Part shown: piece after piece, positions 8,600 to 15,532 of the stretch
Layout: each line of letters opens with the position of its first letter
How positions within the stretch are numbered: position 1 is the first letter of the stretch
Assembly (NCBI GenBank): GCA_020444325.1
Contig: JAHLLD010000010.1
Coordinates: 1-64,000 of the forward strand
From: a bacterium
GTDB taxonomy: Bacteria > Bacteroidota > Ignavibacteria > SZUA-365
Direction: 5' to 3'
DNA length: 64,000 bases
Program-made: the position numbers and the translations under genes
The notes under the pieces: model-generated
Seen by the model: only the letters and a program-made list of their open reading frames with translations
Told to the model about the DNA's origin: nothing
Database searches by the model: none

Positions 8600-9240
8600 G
8601 TGTCCAACCGCAAATGGAAACGTTCATCAATTGTCTGGAAGCCGGTGACCGGCGGCGCTGTTTCAGGCTCATCCAGGAATGGGAGCAGCAGAAGCTCTCC
8701 GATGAACAGCTGTACACGGATATCCTCATCCCTTCGCTGATCTTTATCGGTACGGCCTGGGAAAGCAACCGCCATGGGATCGTCGAAGAACATGTCGCCA
8801 CCCAGATCATCAAATCGATCGTGGCGAGCAAGGCCGTCACGCTGACTCCGAGACGTGACCTGGGAAAAACGGCGATGGTCGGTTGTGTGCCGAACGAGCA
8901 CCATGAGATCGGATCGATGCTTCTGGCGAACATGCTCGAATCGGAGGGTTGGAAAGTATACCTGTACGGCAGTTCCGTACCTCAGCAGGAACTGGTCAAG
9001 TCGGCCACGAACATGAAACCCGACCTGATCTGCCTGACCATGAAATCCATCGGCTGCCTTGAATCCACACTCCAGCTCCTCGTTGCGATTCGTCGCGACC
9101 TCCCCGGTACGAAAATCATGCTGGGCGGCATGCATATCCCGTCCGTACGTGCCATCCTGAGTGAACATGTAGACATCCTCGCCGACAATTTCATCGACGG
9201 CATCAAACAGGCGGAAATGCTGGCTGGCACATCCACGTAA
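8596..9240 (+). CDS. Stand-alone cobalamin-binding sensor, CarH/LitR-like without DNA-binding domain
   Basis: The 214-residue soluble protein has the two-part layout of B12-binding modules: a four-helix cap (1-~80) and a Rossmann-like cobalamin domain (~92-210). The cap carries Trp55-x9-Glu65-His66, the signature of adenosylcobalamin photoreceptors such as CarH/LitR, where these residues cover the upper axial ligand. The cobalamin domain has E101-x-H103-x-x-G106 in place of DxHxxG, with His103 the presumed lower ligand, plus LGG at 176-178. The N-terminal MerR helix-turn-helix normally fused in CarH is missing, and no methyltransferase partner is adjacent. It could be a light/B12 sensor acting through protein contacts, or a corrinoid carrier. 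It is coupled to the preceding gene by ATGA overlap. Confidence 0.8.
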   Translation: MSVQPQMETFINCLEAGDRRRCFRLIQEWEQQKLSDEQLYTDILIPSLIFIGTAWESNRHGIVEEHVATQIIKSIVASKAVTLTPRRDLGKTAMVGCVPNEHHEIGSMLLANMLESEGWKVYLYGSSVPQQELVKSATNMKPDLICLTMKSIGCLESTLQLLVAIRRDLPGTKIMLGGMHIPSVRAILSEHVDILADNFIDGIKQAEMLAGTST

Positions 9241-9262
9241 CCCGAACTGCATGTACGAAATA

Positions 9263-9292
9263 AAAAAAGGATCCCGCGAAGGATCCTTTTTT
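9263..9292. terminator. Bidirectional intrinsic terminator
   Basis: A 12-bp perfect stem (AAAAAAGGATCC at 9263-9274 with GGATCCTTTTTT at 9281-9292) encloses a 6-base loop. The A and T tracts on either side let it end transcription of both the plus-strand cobalamin unit and the convergent isocitrate dehydrogenase gene. Confidence 0.9.
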
Positions 9293-9309
9293 CATTTCAT
9301 GCGCCGTGC

Positions 9310-10491
9310 TCAGAGCTGTGCGATCACGGCGTCGGTAATCTGCTGCGTGTTGGCAGCACCCTGTTCGATCACCTGCGCGCCACCCGGCAGCTTCATCATG
9401 TCATAACTGCGAACCTTGCCCTCCGCGATGACGGTGGAGATCGCCTTGCGTATCCGCTCGGATTTCTCCGTTTCGCCTATATGATCGAGCATCATGCAGG
9501 CACTGAGCATCATGGCGATGGGATTGACGATTGAAGGATTCAGCGTTTCATACTTCGGCGCGGAACCGTGTGTCGGTTCAAATACCGCCACATCCTTGCC
9601 GATGTTCGCGCTGCAGGCAAAACCGAGTCCGCCAACGAGTCCGGCAAATCCGTCGGAAACGATATCCCCGAACATGTTTCCCGCGACAATCACACCGTAA
9701 TCTTCCGGATTTTTCGTAAGCCACATCATCTGTGCGTCAATGTTGGTCGACCATAGCTGAATGTCAGGGAAGCGCTTGCTGATCTCAGCGGCTTCGGCTT
9801 CCATCATTCCCGACGTCTCACGGATGACGTTGGGCTTTTCACATATGGTGACGGACCTGTACCCGTGCTTCTCCGCGTATTCAAATGCCGCCGTGACAAT
9901 GCGTCTGCAGTATTCGCGGGTGAAAATGCGAGTCGACACCGCGAGATCCTCACCCGGGACGTCGAGGAAGGCCCTGAAACGAGGGTGCGAGGCGAGGGCC
10001 TCACGCACGTTCTGCGGAGGATTGGTCCATTCCACGCCTGCATAGAGTCCCTGCGTATTCTGCCGGAAAATCACGACATCCACCAGTGGCTCCTCGAATC
10101 CGCCTTTCGCGTCTTTTCGAATGAAATTCAGCGGATTGTTCGGGAACGTCTGACAGGGACGAACGCAGATATCCAGGTCGAAATGCTGACGCATGGTGAC
10201 GATGGGACTGTAGTACACAAGTCCCTTGTCCTGCAGTTCCGGACTGAGCTCCGCGGCGGCTTTCGCCTTGGGCTTGGATGTGATGGCGCCGAAAAGACCA
10301 ATTTTGTGTTCGGCGAGCAGATCCACGGTGCGCTGCGGCAGGGGATTCCCCTCCTTGCACCAGAAATCCCAGCCGATATCGCCGTTGACATACTCCGCCT
10401 CGAAACCGGCCGCTTCGAGAACGCGAATTGCTTCCGGGAGCACGACTTTTCCGATCCCGTCGCCGGGCATGGCAACAATCGTACGTTTCAT
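9310..10491 (-). CDS. Isocitrate/isopropylmalate dehydrogenase family enzyme, probably isocitrate dehydrogenase
   Basis: This is an NAD(P)-dependent beta-decarboxylating dehydrogenase of 393 residues. Family marks include MPGDGIGKVV at the N-terminus, the substrate-arginine region MRQHFDLDICVRPCQ, the tyrosine/lysine region, NMFGDIVSDGFAGLVGG with the metal-binding aspartates, and the cofactor loop FEPTHGSAPKYE. Length and the presence of citrate lyase next door favour isocitrate over 3-isopropylmalate or homoisocitrate, and no leu genes are near. Cofactor choice was not resolved by eye. The ATG at 10491 is preferred over an in-frame GTG at 10497 because GAGGAAG lies at good distance. It converges with the cobalamin unit. 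Confidence 0.75.
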   Translation of the reverse strand: MKRTIVAMPGDGIGKVVLPEAIRVLEAAGFEAEYVNGDIGWDFWCKEGNPLPQRTVDLLAEHKIGLFGAITSKPKAKAAAELSPELQDKGLVYYSPIVTMRQHFDLDICVRPCQTFPNNPLNFIRKDAKGGFEEPLVDVVIFRQNTQGLYAGVEWTNPPQNVREALASHPRFRAFLDVPGEDLAVSTRIFTREYCRRIVTAAFEYAEKHGYRSVTICEKPNVIRETSGMMEAEAAEISKRFPDIQLWSTNIDAQMMWLTKNPEDYGVIVAGNMFGDIVSDGFAGLVGGLGFACSANIGKDVAVFEPTHGSAPKYETLNPSIVNPIAMMLSACMMLDHIGETEKSERIRKAISTVIAEGKVRSYDMMKLPGGAQVIEQGAANTQQITDAVIAQL

Positions 10492-10570
10492 AAACACTTC
10501 CTCATTGAGATTGCGTGGTGATGTAACATGAAGAACAGATGTCAGCGAAAATACATAAATCCGCCGCGAA

Positions 10571-10593
10571 AAATATGCAGAAACTGCATAATG
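10571..10593. repeat. TATGCAG-AAA-CTGCATA palindrome, solitary copy
   Basis: TATGCAG (10574-10580), an AAA loop and CTGCATA (10584-10590) form a 7-bp stem. The same 17-base core occurs three times at 31750-31832. It lies between the HAD phosphatase stop and the isocitrate dehydrogenase start, so it could be a 3' hairpin of the former or a regulatory site of the latter. Confidence 0.9.
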
Positions 10594-10614
10594 CAGGCGA
10601 CCGCGGTGTCTGTC

Positions 10615-11325
10615 TCATCCCCGGGAAATATCAAGCCCGAGTTCGAATGCAAGCATCGGAAGGTCGCGTACGACCCAGCGGGGCGCAAATCCGTCAGGGA
10701 CTTCTTCCCCCGCCGGGTTCACCCAGCAGAAATCCATTCCCGCGTTGCGTGCTGCGGGCATATCACTCGTCGTACTGTCACCCACCATGAGCACTTCCTC
10801 CGGGCACAGCGCATGCTTCTCCATTGCCGGTGAGAAAATGGCGGGATCGGGCTTCGCCACACCAAGTTCCTCGGAAATGAGAATATCTTTGAAATACCCG
10901 GTCACCGGTGCTGCAGCGAAACGCCTCCGCTGCACCGAGGTGAGTCCGTTCGTCACCAGCACCAGCAGAAAGTGCTCTGCCGCTTTTGCGATCACGTTTT
11001 CCGCCCCGTCGAGTAGGATGGTCTGTTCGGAAAGCCGGTCCAGATAATACACACTCATCTCCGGGGCACGGGAGACATTTTCCCCGAGATCCGCCAGGAC
11101 ACGATGGAAGCGTTCGATCTTGAGTGCATCCTGTGTGATGCGTCCCTCCTCGAGTGCCCGCCACACGTCCGCATTGTGCTTGCGGTATCGCATCTGCGCG
11201 TCCTCCAGCCTGTCCTGCAGTCCAAATTCCCTCGCCGTCGCAGCAAATGCGGCGTTTTCGCCGCTGCGATAGTCAAAAATGGTGTCGTCCGCATCGAAAA
11301 AAATCGCCCGGTACGGCTGTGTCAT
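10615..11325 (-). CDS. HAD-family phosphatase, YjjG-like (pyrimidine nucleotidase type)
   Basis: The 236-residue protein has all HAD motifs: the nucleophile/acid pair in FFDADDT (Asp11, Asp13), the motif II threonine in VTNGLTSVQ, the motif III lysine in LGVAKPDP, and the motif IV acids in MVGDSTTSD. A helical C1 cap follows motif I. The order and spacing resemble YjjG, which dephosphorylates non-canonical pyrimidine nucleotides, although HAD substrate calls from sequence are weak. The start at 11325 overlaps the threonine dehydratase stop by four bases (ATGA), fixing it as the second gene of a two-gene unit. A much longer open frame upstream only runs antisense-free through the dehydratase gene in another frame. 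Confidence 0.82.
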   Translation of the reverse strand: MTQPYRAIFFDADDTIFDYRSGENAAFAATAREFGLQDRLEDAQMRYRKHNADVWRALEEGRITQDALKIERFHRVLADLGENVSRAPEMSVYYLDRLSEQTILLDGAENVIAKAAEHFLLVLVTNGLTSVQRRRFAAAPVTGYFKDILISEELGVAKPDPAIFSPAMEKHALCPEEVLMVGDSTTSDMPAARNAGMDFCWVNPAGEEVPDGFAPRWVVRDLPMLAFELGLDISRG

Positions 11326-12392
11326 GTGTTTCCTTTCTGCCATGGCAGTGCATCGAGATCCACGTTGCCCCCAGAGAGGATGATGCCCACAACGCGGCCC
11401 CGCACATCGATCCGTCCCTCGAGCACGGCAGCAAGCGGCACAGCGGCGCTCGGTTCGATGATGAGTTTCATACGCTCCCACACCAGACGCATCGCCTGTC
11501 GTATCGCGTCGTCATCGACGGACACGATATCGCGCACATGCTGTCTGATAACAGCGAAATTTCGCTTGCCCAGCGATGTCAGCAGTCCATCTGCAATCGT
11601 ATCCGGCTGCACGGAGGGAACGATATGTCCCGCCCTGAACGACCGCATCGCATCGTCTGCTCCCTCGGGTTCCGCGGCGATAACCTCCGCTGTGGAGGAA
11701 AAATAGTGCGCTGCAAGCGCGGTGCCGCTCAGCAGTCCTCCGCCGCCTACGGGTGCCAGGATCAAATCCACATCCGGTCTGTTTTCGAGCATTTCTTTTG
11801 CCGCAGTCGCCTGTCCGGTGATGATCCTCCAGTCATCGTACGGGTGAACGAAAACCGCCCCCGTGCGTGCTACCACGGCAGCGAGGGTGTCTTCCCTCGC
11901 CTGAAGGGTGGGACGACAGAAGGTGATCTGCGCACCGTAACCTTCGACGGCACGAATCTTCACTGCAGGAGCATTTTCAGGCATGACGATGTATGCCGGA
12001 ATACCCCTGACACGCGCCGCCAGCGCGAGTGCCTGCGCGTGATTGCCGGAGGAATGCGTCGCCACGCCGCGTGCCGCGGTGGCCTCATCGAGTCCGTGTA
12101 CGGCATTCGAAGCGCCACGGTACTTGAATGCACCCACTTTCTGCAGATTTTCACACTTGAAGAGAATTTCCGCACCAACCATACCCGAAATCGTATCGGA
12201 GCTGTGTATCGGAGTGTGATGAATGTAGGGACGGATACGCTCCGCCGCCCGCTCAATATCCCTGGCCGCAGGGAAATCCCCCATATCGAAAGGCTCATCC
12301 ATATTGTGGGATTCCTGTGTATCGCGGGATTCCTGTGTATCACTCGTGGGCTCGGTGTCGGAGAAATCCTTCATATGTGGAGAATCCTGCAT
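11322..12392 (-). CDS. Threonine/serine dehydratase or serine racemase family PLP enzyme
   Basis: This fold type II PLP enzyme would deaminate L-threonine or L-serine to 2-oxobutyrate or pyruvate and ammonia, or racemise serine. PLP-lysine motif GAFKYRGASN, substrate loop THSSGNHAQ and phosphate-binding GGGGLLSG are all present. There is no C-terminal ACT regulatory domain, so it is the catabolic/racemase size class. The first ~35 residues are unlike the family and include a repeated DTQES motif encoded by an 18-bp DNA duplication. The real start may therefore be Met31 (12302), which has AGGA upstream and gives the usual ~325 residues. Confidence 0.85.
   Translation of the reverse strand: MQDSPHMKDFSDTEPTSDTQESRDTQESHNMDEPFDMGDFPAARDIERAAERIRPYIHHTPIHSSDTISGMVGAEILFKCENLQKVGAFKYRGASNAVHGLDEATAARGVATHSSGNHAQALALAARVRGIPAYIVMPENAPAVKIRAVEGYGAQITFCRPTLQAREDTLAAVVARTGAVFVHPYDDWRIITGQATAAKEMLENRPDVDLILAPVGGGGLLSGTALAAHYFSSTAEVIAAEPEGADDAMRSFRAGHIVPSVQPDTIADGLLTSLGKRNFAVIRQHVRDIVSVDDDAIRQAMRLVWERMKLIIEPSAAVPLAAVLEGRIDVRGRVVGIILSGGNVDLDALPWQKGNT
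12309..12344. repeat. 18-bp tandem duplication in the dehydratase 5' end
   Basis: GGGATTCCTGTGTATC occurs twice at an 18-bp step. On the minus strand it encodes DTQESR/DTQESH. It lies in, or just before, the true coding start of the dehydratase. Confidence 0.8.
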
Positions 12393-12522
12393 CTGCGCCT
12401 TGTTTTCCTTCTTTGTATACTGAAATGTACATGCGGCGGCACTCGTATAAAAATGACGTTCGAGGGCACGGCTTCAGGGTCAGCGGTGTTGGTAACAATG
12501 CAGAACAAGAAACGAGGAATTC

Positions 12523-13170
12523 ATGACCATCGGCATTATCGGTGTGGGGAATGTGGGAGCGACGCTGGGAAAACGCTGGGCCCAGGCCGGATACCATGTA
12601 CTTTTCGGCGTACGGGACCCGAACGCGGAGAAAGTCCGTCGATTGCTTGAGGAGGCCGGATCGAATGCCTGCACGGAAAGCATTGACGATATTGCGAAAC
12701 ACACTTCCGTGATACTTCTCGCGACGCCACATTCCGCTCTCCGTGCTATAACAGAGCAAATGGGAAATCTGCGCAGCAATATCCTGGTCGACTGCACGAA
12801 CCCGATCGCGCCGGGACTCCGCCTGGCTGTCGGACACTCGAGTTCAGGCGCAGAGCAGCTCGCGCGCTGGGTCAACGATACACCGGTCGTGAAGGCATTC
12901 AATACCATGGGCTGGGAAAGTATGCAGCAGCCCGATTTCAATGGGACGGCCGCAACGATGTTTCTCTGCGGTGACAACAAGAAGGCAAACGAAACGGTTC
13001 GAAAAATGGCCGCGGATATCGGTTTCGATGCAGTGATTACCGGTCCCCTGCAGCACGCACGCTATCTCGAACCCATGGCCATGCTGTGGATTGAAATGGC
13101 GATGAAGCACGGGTTTGGAAGGGACACCGCATTTCATCTGCTCCGTCGCGGAGAATCCGAGGGATCCTGA
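12523..13170 (+). CDS. NADPH-dependent F420 reductase-like oxidoreductase
   Basis: The 215-residue protein begins with a dinucleotide-binding Rossmann motif GIIGVGNVGATLG, followed by FGVRDPN, where an arginine suits the NADP 2'-phosphate. VDCTNPI and VVKAFNTMGWE are blocks shared by the F420:NADPH oxidoreductase and STEAP-type reductase family. No F420 biosynthesis genes are in the window, so the hydride partner is open; relatives in F420-free bacteria are common. A good GAGGAATTC precedes the ATG. It is transcribed divergently from the dehydratase, with 130 bases between them for both promoters. Confidence 0.75.
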   Translation: MTIGIIGVGNVGATLGKRWAQAGYHVLFGVRDPNAEKVRRLLEEAGSNACTESIDDIAKHTSVILLATPHSALRAITEQMGNLRSNILVDCTNPIAPGLRLAVGHSSSGAEQLARWVNDTPVVKAFNTMGWESMQQPDFNGTAATMFLCGDNKKANETVRKMAADIGFDAVITGPLQHARYLEPMAMLWIEMAMKHGFGRDTAFHLLRRGESEGS

Positions 13171-13184
13171 TGCCTCTCCTGTGA

Positions 13185-14201
13185 TCAGGCGGCGGGCAGG
13201 AAATCGCGTCCCGCCACATACCCGTTCGTTTCGAGCCAGTCACATATCTGGGCGCGTGCATCCCTGCTGCCGACATAGGGCAGGACAAAACAGCTCCCCG
13301 GCGCCGGGAGATTTTCCGGTGCAATGACTTCGACACCATCGATTCTCTGACCGATTTTCTTCGCGTCAATATCTACCCACCATCGTATGCGCGCCCCTTC
13401 CGCCTCCAGTAAACGCACACGCTTGCGCGTGATCCTTCCTGCACCCCAGACAACAACTTCAGGCCAGCTCCGTACATGCGCAACGCACCAGCGTGCGAGG
13501 TACCGCGATTTCACGGTATAAAAGGCATCGACATCGTAGCGTGCATGGGTGCGGGACAGGCGTTCAGGACTGTCATTCCAGAGCAGCACCTCGTCCGGGA
13601 TAGAGGCAAAGCGCACTCCTCCCTCCAGCCATCGCAGCCACAGCTCATAGTCTTCAGGGAATGGACCGTCACGATACCCGCCATGCTCCCGCACGCATTG
13701 TGCACGATACATCACGGCGGGATGGGCCAGCGGAGATTCCACGAATCGGGAGCGAGAGAACTGCTCAGGCGTTCGCAGGGTGTTGATCCAATCCACATAC
13801 GCCGCATATCCACCTGCCGCTTCCCTGTTTCCCCCGAAACGTACTTTTCCCGTCACCAGGCCAACCTGCGGATGTTCGTCGAGAAAACGTCGTTGCCGCT
13901 CGATGCGTCCCGGCAGGGAAATGTCATCGGCATCCATGCGTGCAATGTAATTCCCGGAGGCCTCACGCAGCCCGCGCTGCAGCGCCTGTACGATACCAAG
14001 ATGGTCCTGCCGGAATACATGCAGCTGCTCAATTTCCTTCACGAGCGCATCGAGGCGTGCGGCAGTCTCATCGTTGCTTCCGTCATCCACAACGATGATT
14101 TCCACGTCCTCAAGCTCACAGGTATCGAGGCTTTGCACTGCGCCTTCTATGGTCGAAGCGGCATTGTGCACGGGGATCACTATGGATGTGGGTGTTGGCA
14201 T
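13185..14201 (-). CDS. GT2 glycosyltransferase with C-terminal Rossmann-like domain
   Basis: This is a cytoplasmic family 2 inverting glycosyltransferase of 338 residues. The GT-A domain (1-~235) begins SIVIPVHNAASTIEGA and has DDGSNDETAARL and the DxD-type metal/nucleotide motif ARMDADDISLPGR. From ~245 a separate domain starts with VVVWGAGRITRKR, a glycine-rich nucleotide-binding turn, followed by IRWWVDIDAKKIG. This pattern occurs as an add-on in some surface-polysaccharide transferases. Acceptor and donor sugar are unknown. It is the last of three close genes (thioesterase, EamA transporter, this one) read in the same direction with 6-base or shorter gaps. Confidence 0.85.
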   Translation of the reverse strand: MPTPTSIVIPVHNAASTIEGAVQSLDTCELEDVEIIVVDDGSNDETAARLDALVKEIEQLHVFRQDHLGIVQALQRGLREASGNYIARMDADDISLPGRIERQRRFLDEHPQVGLVTGKVRFGGNREAAGGYAAYVDWINTLRTPEQFSRSRFVESPLAHPAVMYRAQCVREHGGYRDGPFPEDYELWLRWLEGGVRFASIPDEVLLWNDSPERLSRTHARYDVDAFYTVKSRYLARWCVAHVRSWPEVVVWGAGRITRKRVRLLEAEGARIRWWVDIDAKKIGQRIDGVEVIAPENLPAPGSCFVLPYVGSRDARAQICDWLETNGYVAGRDFLPAA

Positions 14202-14207
14202 ACAGGA

Positions 14208-15050
14208 TCAGGCGAGCAGTGCCAGTGATACGACGGCCATGAAAATCGCGACAAGATTGCGTCGCGGCAGAGATTCACGCCACATGAGCACGCCGACGAG
14301 TGACGAAAGCAGGATAATCCCAATTCCATTCGCCGGATACACGACGATCCCCGGGAGATCCGCAAGGGCGCGGATAAAAAAATACGTGCTGAACAGGTTC
14401 AGCAAGCCCAGCACGGTGCCCATACCGACCAGGCGTGTGGAAATCCGTTCCCGTCGGAGGACGGCAGCAGTGGCGGTAATTGCCACCGCGGTTCCGAAGA
14501 CTACGACGAGCAGATCATACGCATCGCGCACGGGAAGCATTTCCTTCTGCACCTTGAAAAGGAAGTCGGTGATGCCGTAGGAGACAAAGAGGACCAGTCC
14601 CCACCCCAGTCCCTCACGCAGCAGGGGACGCAGCGTTTCACGCGTGAGCTTTTCCCTCGAAGACAGCGGGAGTGCGACGAAAGCGAGAAGGATGCCGGCG
14701 GACTGCAGTGTGGTGGGACGCTCGGCGAAAAGCAGAATTGAACCGAGGACAGGCAGAACGATGGAAATCCGCATCAGCGTGACGGGGATAACCATCCCGA
14801 GCTTGCCGACCGTGTGCATGAACAGATAGAAGCTCCAGACGAAGAGCGCGCCGAGTAGAATGCCGAAGAGGACCACTTCAATGCGCAAATCCAGTACGGT
14901 GAAACCACCGGCGCCGGAAACGGCACTGGCAGAAGCAATAAGATAATTCACCGTAAAGAGCGCGAACGTGGGCAGTCGCATGCGGTCGGCGTATTTGAAC
15001 GTTACCGCGATGCCGACGCTGCAGAGTACGGAGAGCGCCAGGTACAGCAT
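14208..15050 (-). CDS. EamA/DMT-family transporter
   Basis: This is an inner-membrane protein of 280 residues with about ten hydrophobic segments and the two-fold repeat typical of the drug/metabolite transporter superfamily. The first half ends after RISIVLPVLGSILLFAERP, and the second carries YPANGIGIILLSSLVGVLMW. The substrate is unknown. Its start overlaps the thioesterase stop by one base (TGATG), and it is followed six bases later by the glycosyltransferase, so the three are probably co-transcribed and translationally coupled. Confidence 0.88.
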   Translation of the reverse strand: MLYLALSVLCSVGIAVTFKYADRMRLPTFALFTVNYLIASASAVSGAGGFTVLDLRIEVVLFGILLGALFVWSFYLFMHTVGKLGMVIPVTLMRISIVLPVLGSILLFAERPTTLQSAGILLAFVALPLSSREKLTRETLRPLLREGLGWGLVLFVSYGITDFLFKVQKEMLPVRDAYDLLVVVFGTAVAITATAAVLRRERISTRLVGMGTVLGLLNLFSTYFFIRALADLPGIVVYPANGIGIILLSSLVGVLMWRESLPRRNLVAIFMAVVSLALLA

Positions 15051-15484
15051 CAGTGCTGCTGTGCGCCGACAGCCTCGAGAAACGCTTCTGGTGTCGACAC
15101 CATGGTCCGTGTTTCGAAGTCGAAGAAGACGATACCGGTCTTTACGCGGGCGACCTCACGTCCATCCGCAATGCAGCTGAAGCGATAGAGAATATCGCAA
15201 CCTTTGCGGTAGATGTCACTGACGCCGACTTCGACGCGAAGACGCTCACCGGGAAACGCCTCGCTGCGGTACATTACCGCAGCGTCATTCATGACAATAC
15301 CTATGCCGTCGACATCGCTCTCGCTGAAGCCAAGTGAATGGAGGAAGCGTTCGCGTGCCTCGTGCGCCAGCGTAAACACGGAGTCGTTGCCGAGATGTCC
15401 GGCATAGTTGGCATCGGTGATTCTGACACCGATTTCCGTCTCAAATGGAAGAGACGATGGGATGTGGATTTTGATTCTGGCCAT
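15050..15484 (-). CDS. Hotdog-fold acyl-CoA thioesterase
   Basis: This 144-residue protein of the 4HBT family would hydrolyse acyl-CoA thioesters in the cytoplasm. The hotdog signature is seen in VRITDANYAGHLGNDS (the asparagine/aspartate region at the helix start), followed by the strand MYRSEAFPGERLRVEVGV and VKTGIVFFDF. The substrate chain length cannot be told. It is the first gene of the thioesterase-transporter-glycosyltransferase unit and overlaps the next start by one base. Confidence 0.85.
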   Translation of the reverse strand: MARIKIHIPSSLPFETEIGVRITDANYAGHLGNDSVFTLAHEARERFLHSLGFSESDVDGIGIVMNDAAVMYRSEAFPGERLRVEVGVSDIYRKGCDILYRFSCIADGREVARVKTGIVFFDFETRTMVSTPEAFLEAVGAQQH

Positions 15485-15532
15485 GATTTCGAGACGATGG
15501 CCGGGTATGAACCGGCCATCGCATGTGTAGTA

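Noticed and set aside
9310-10491. 3-isopropylmalate dehydrogenase (leuB)
   Set aside because: The family alone allows it, but no leucine genes are nearby and the citrate lyase context fits isocitrate better. Kept as a family-level call.
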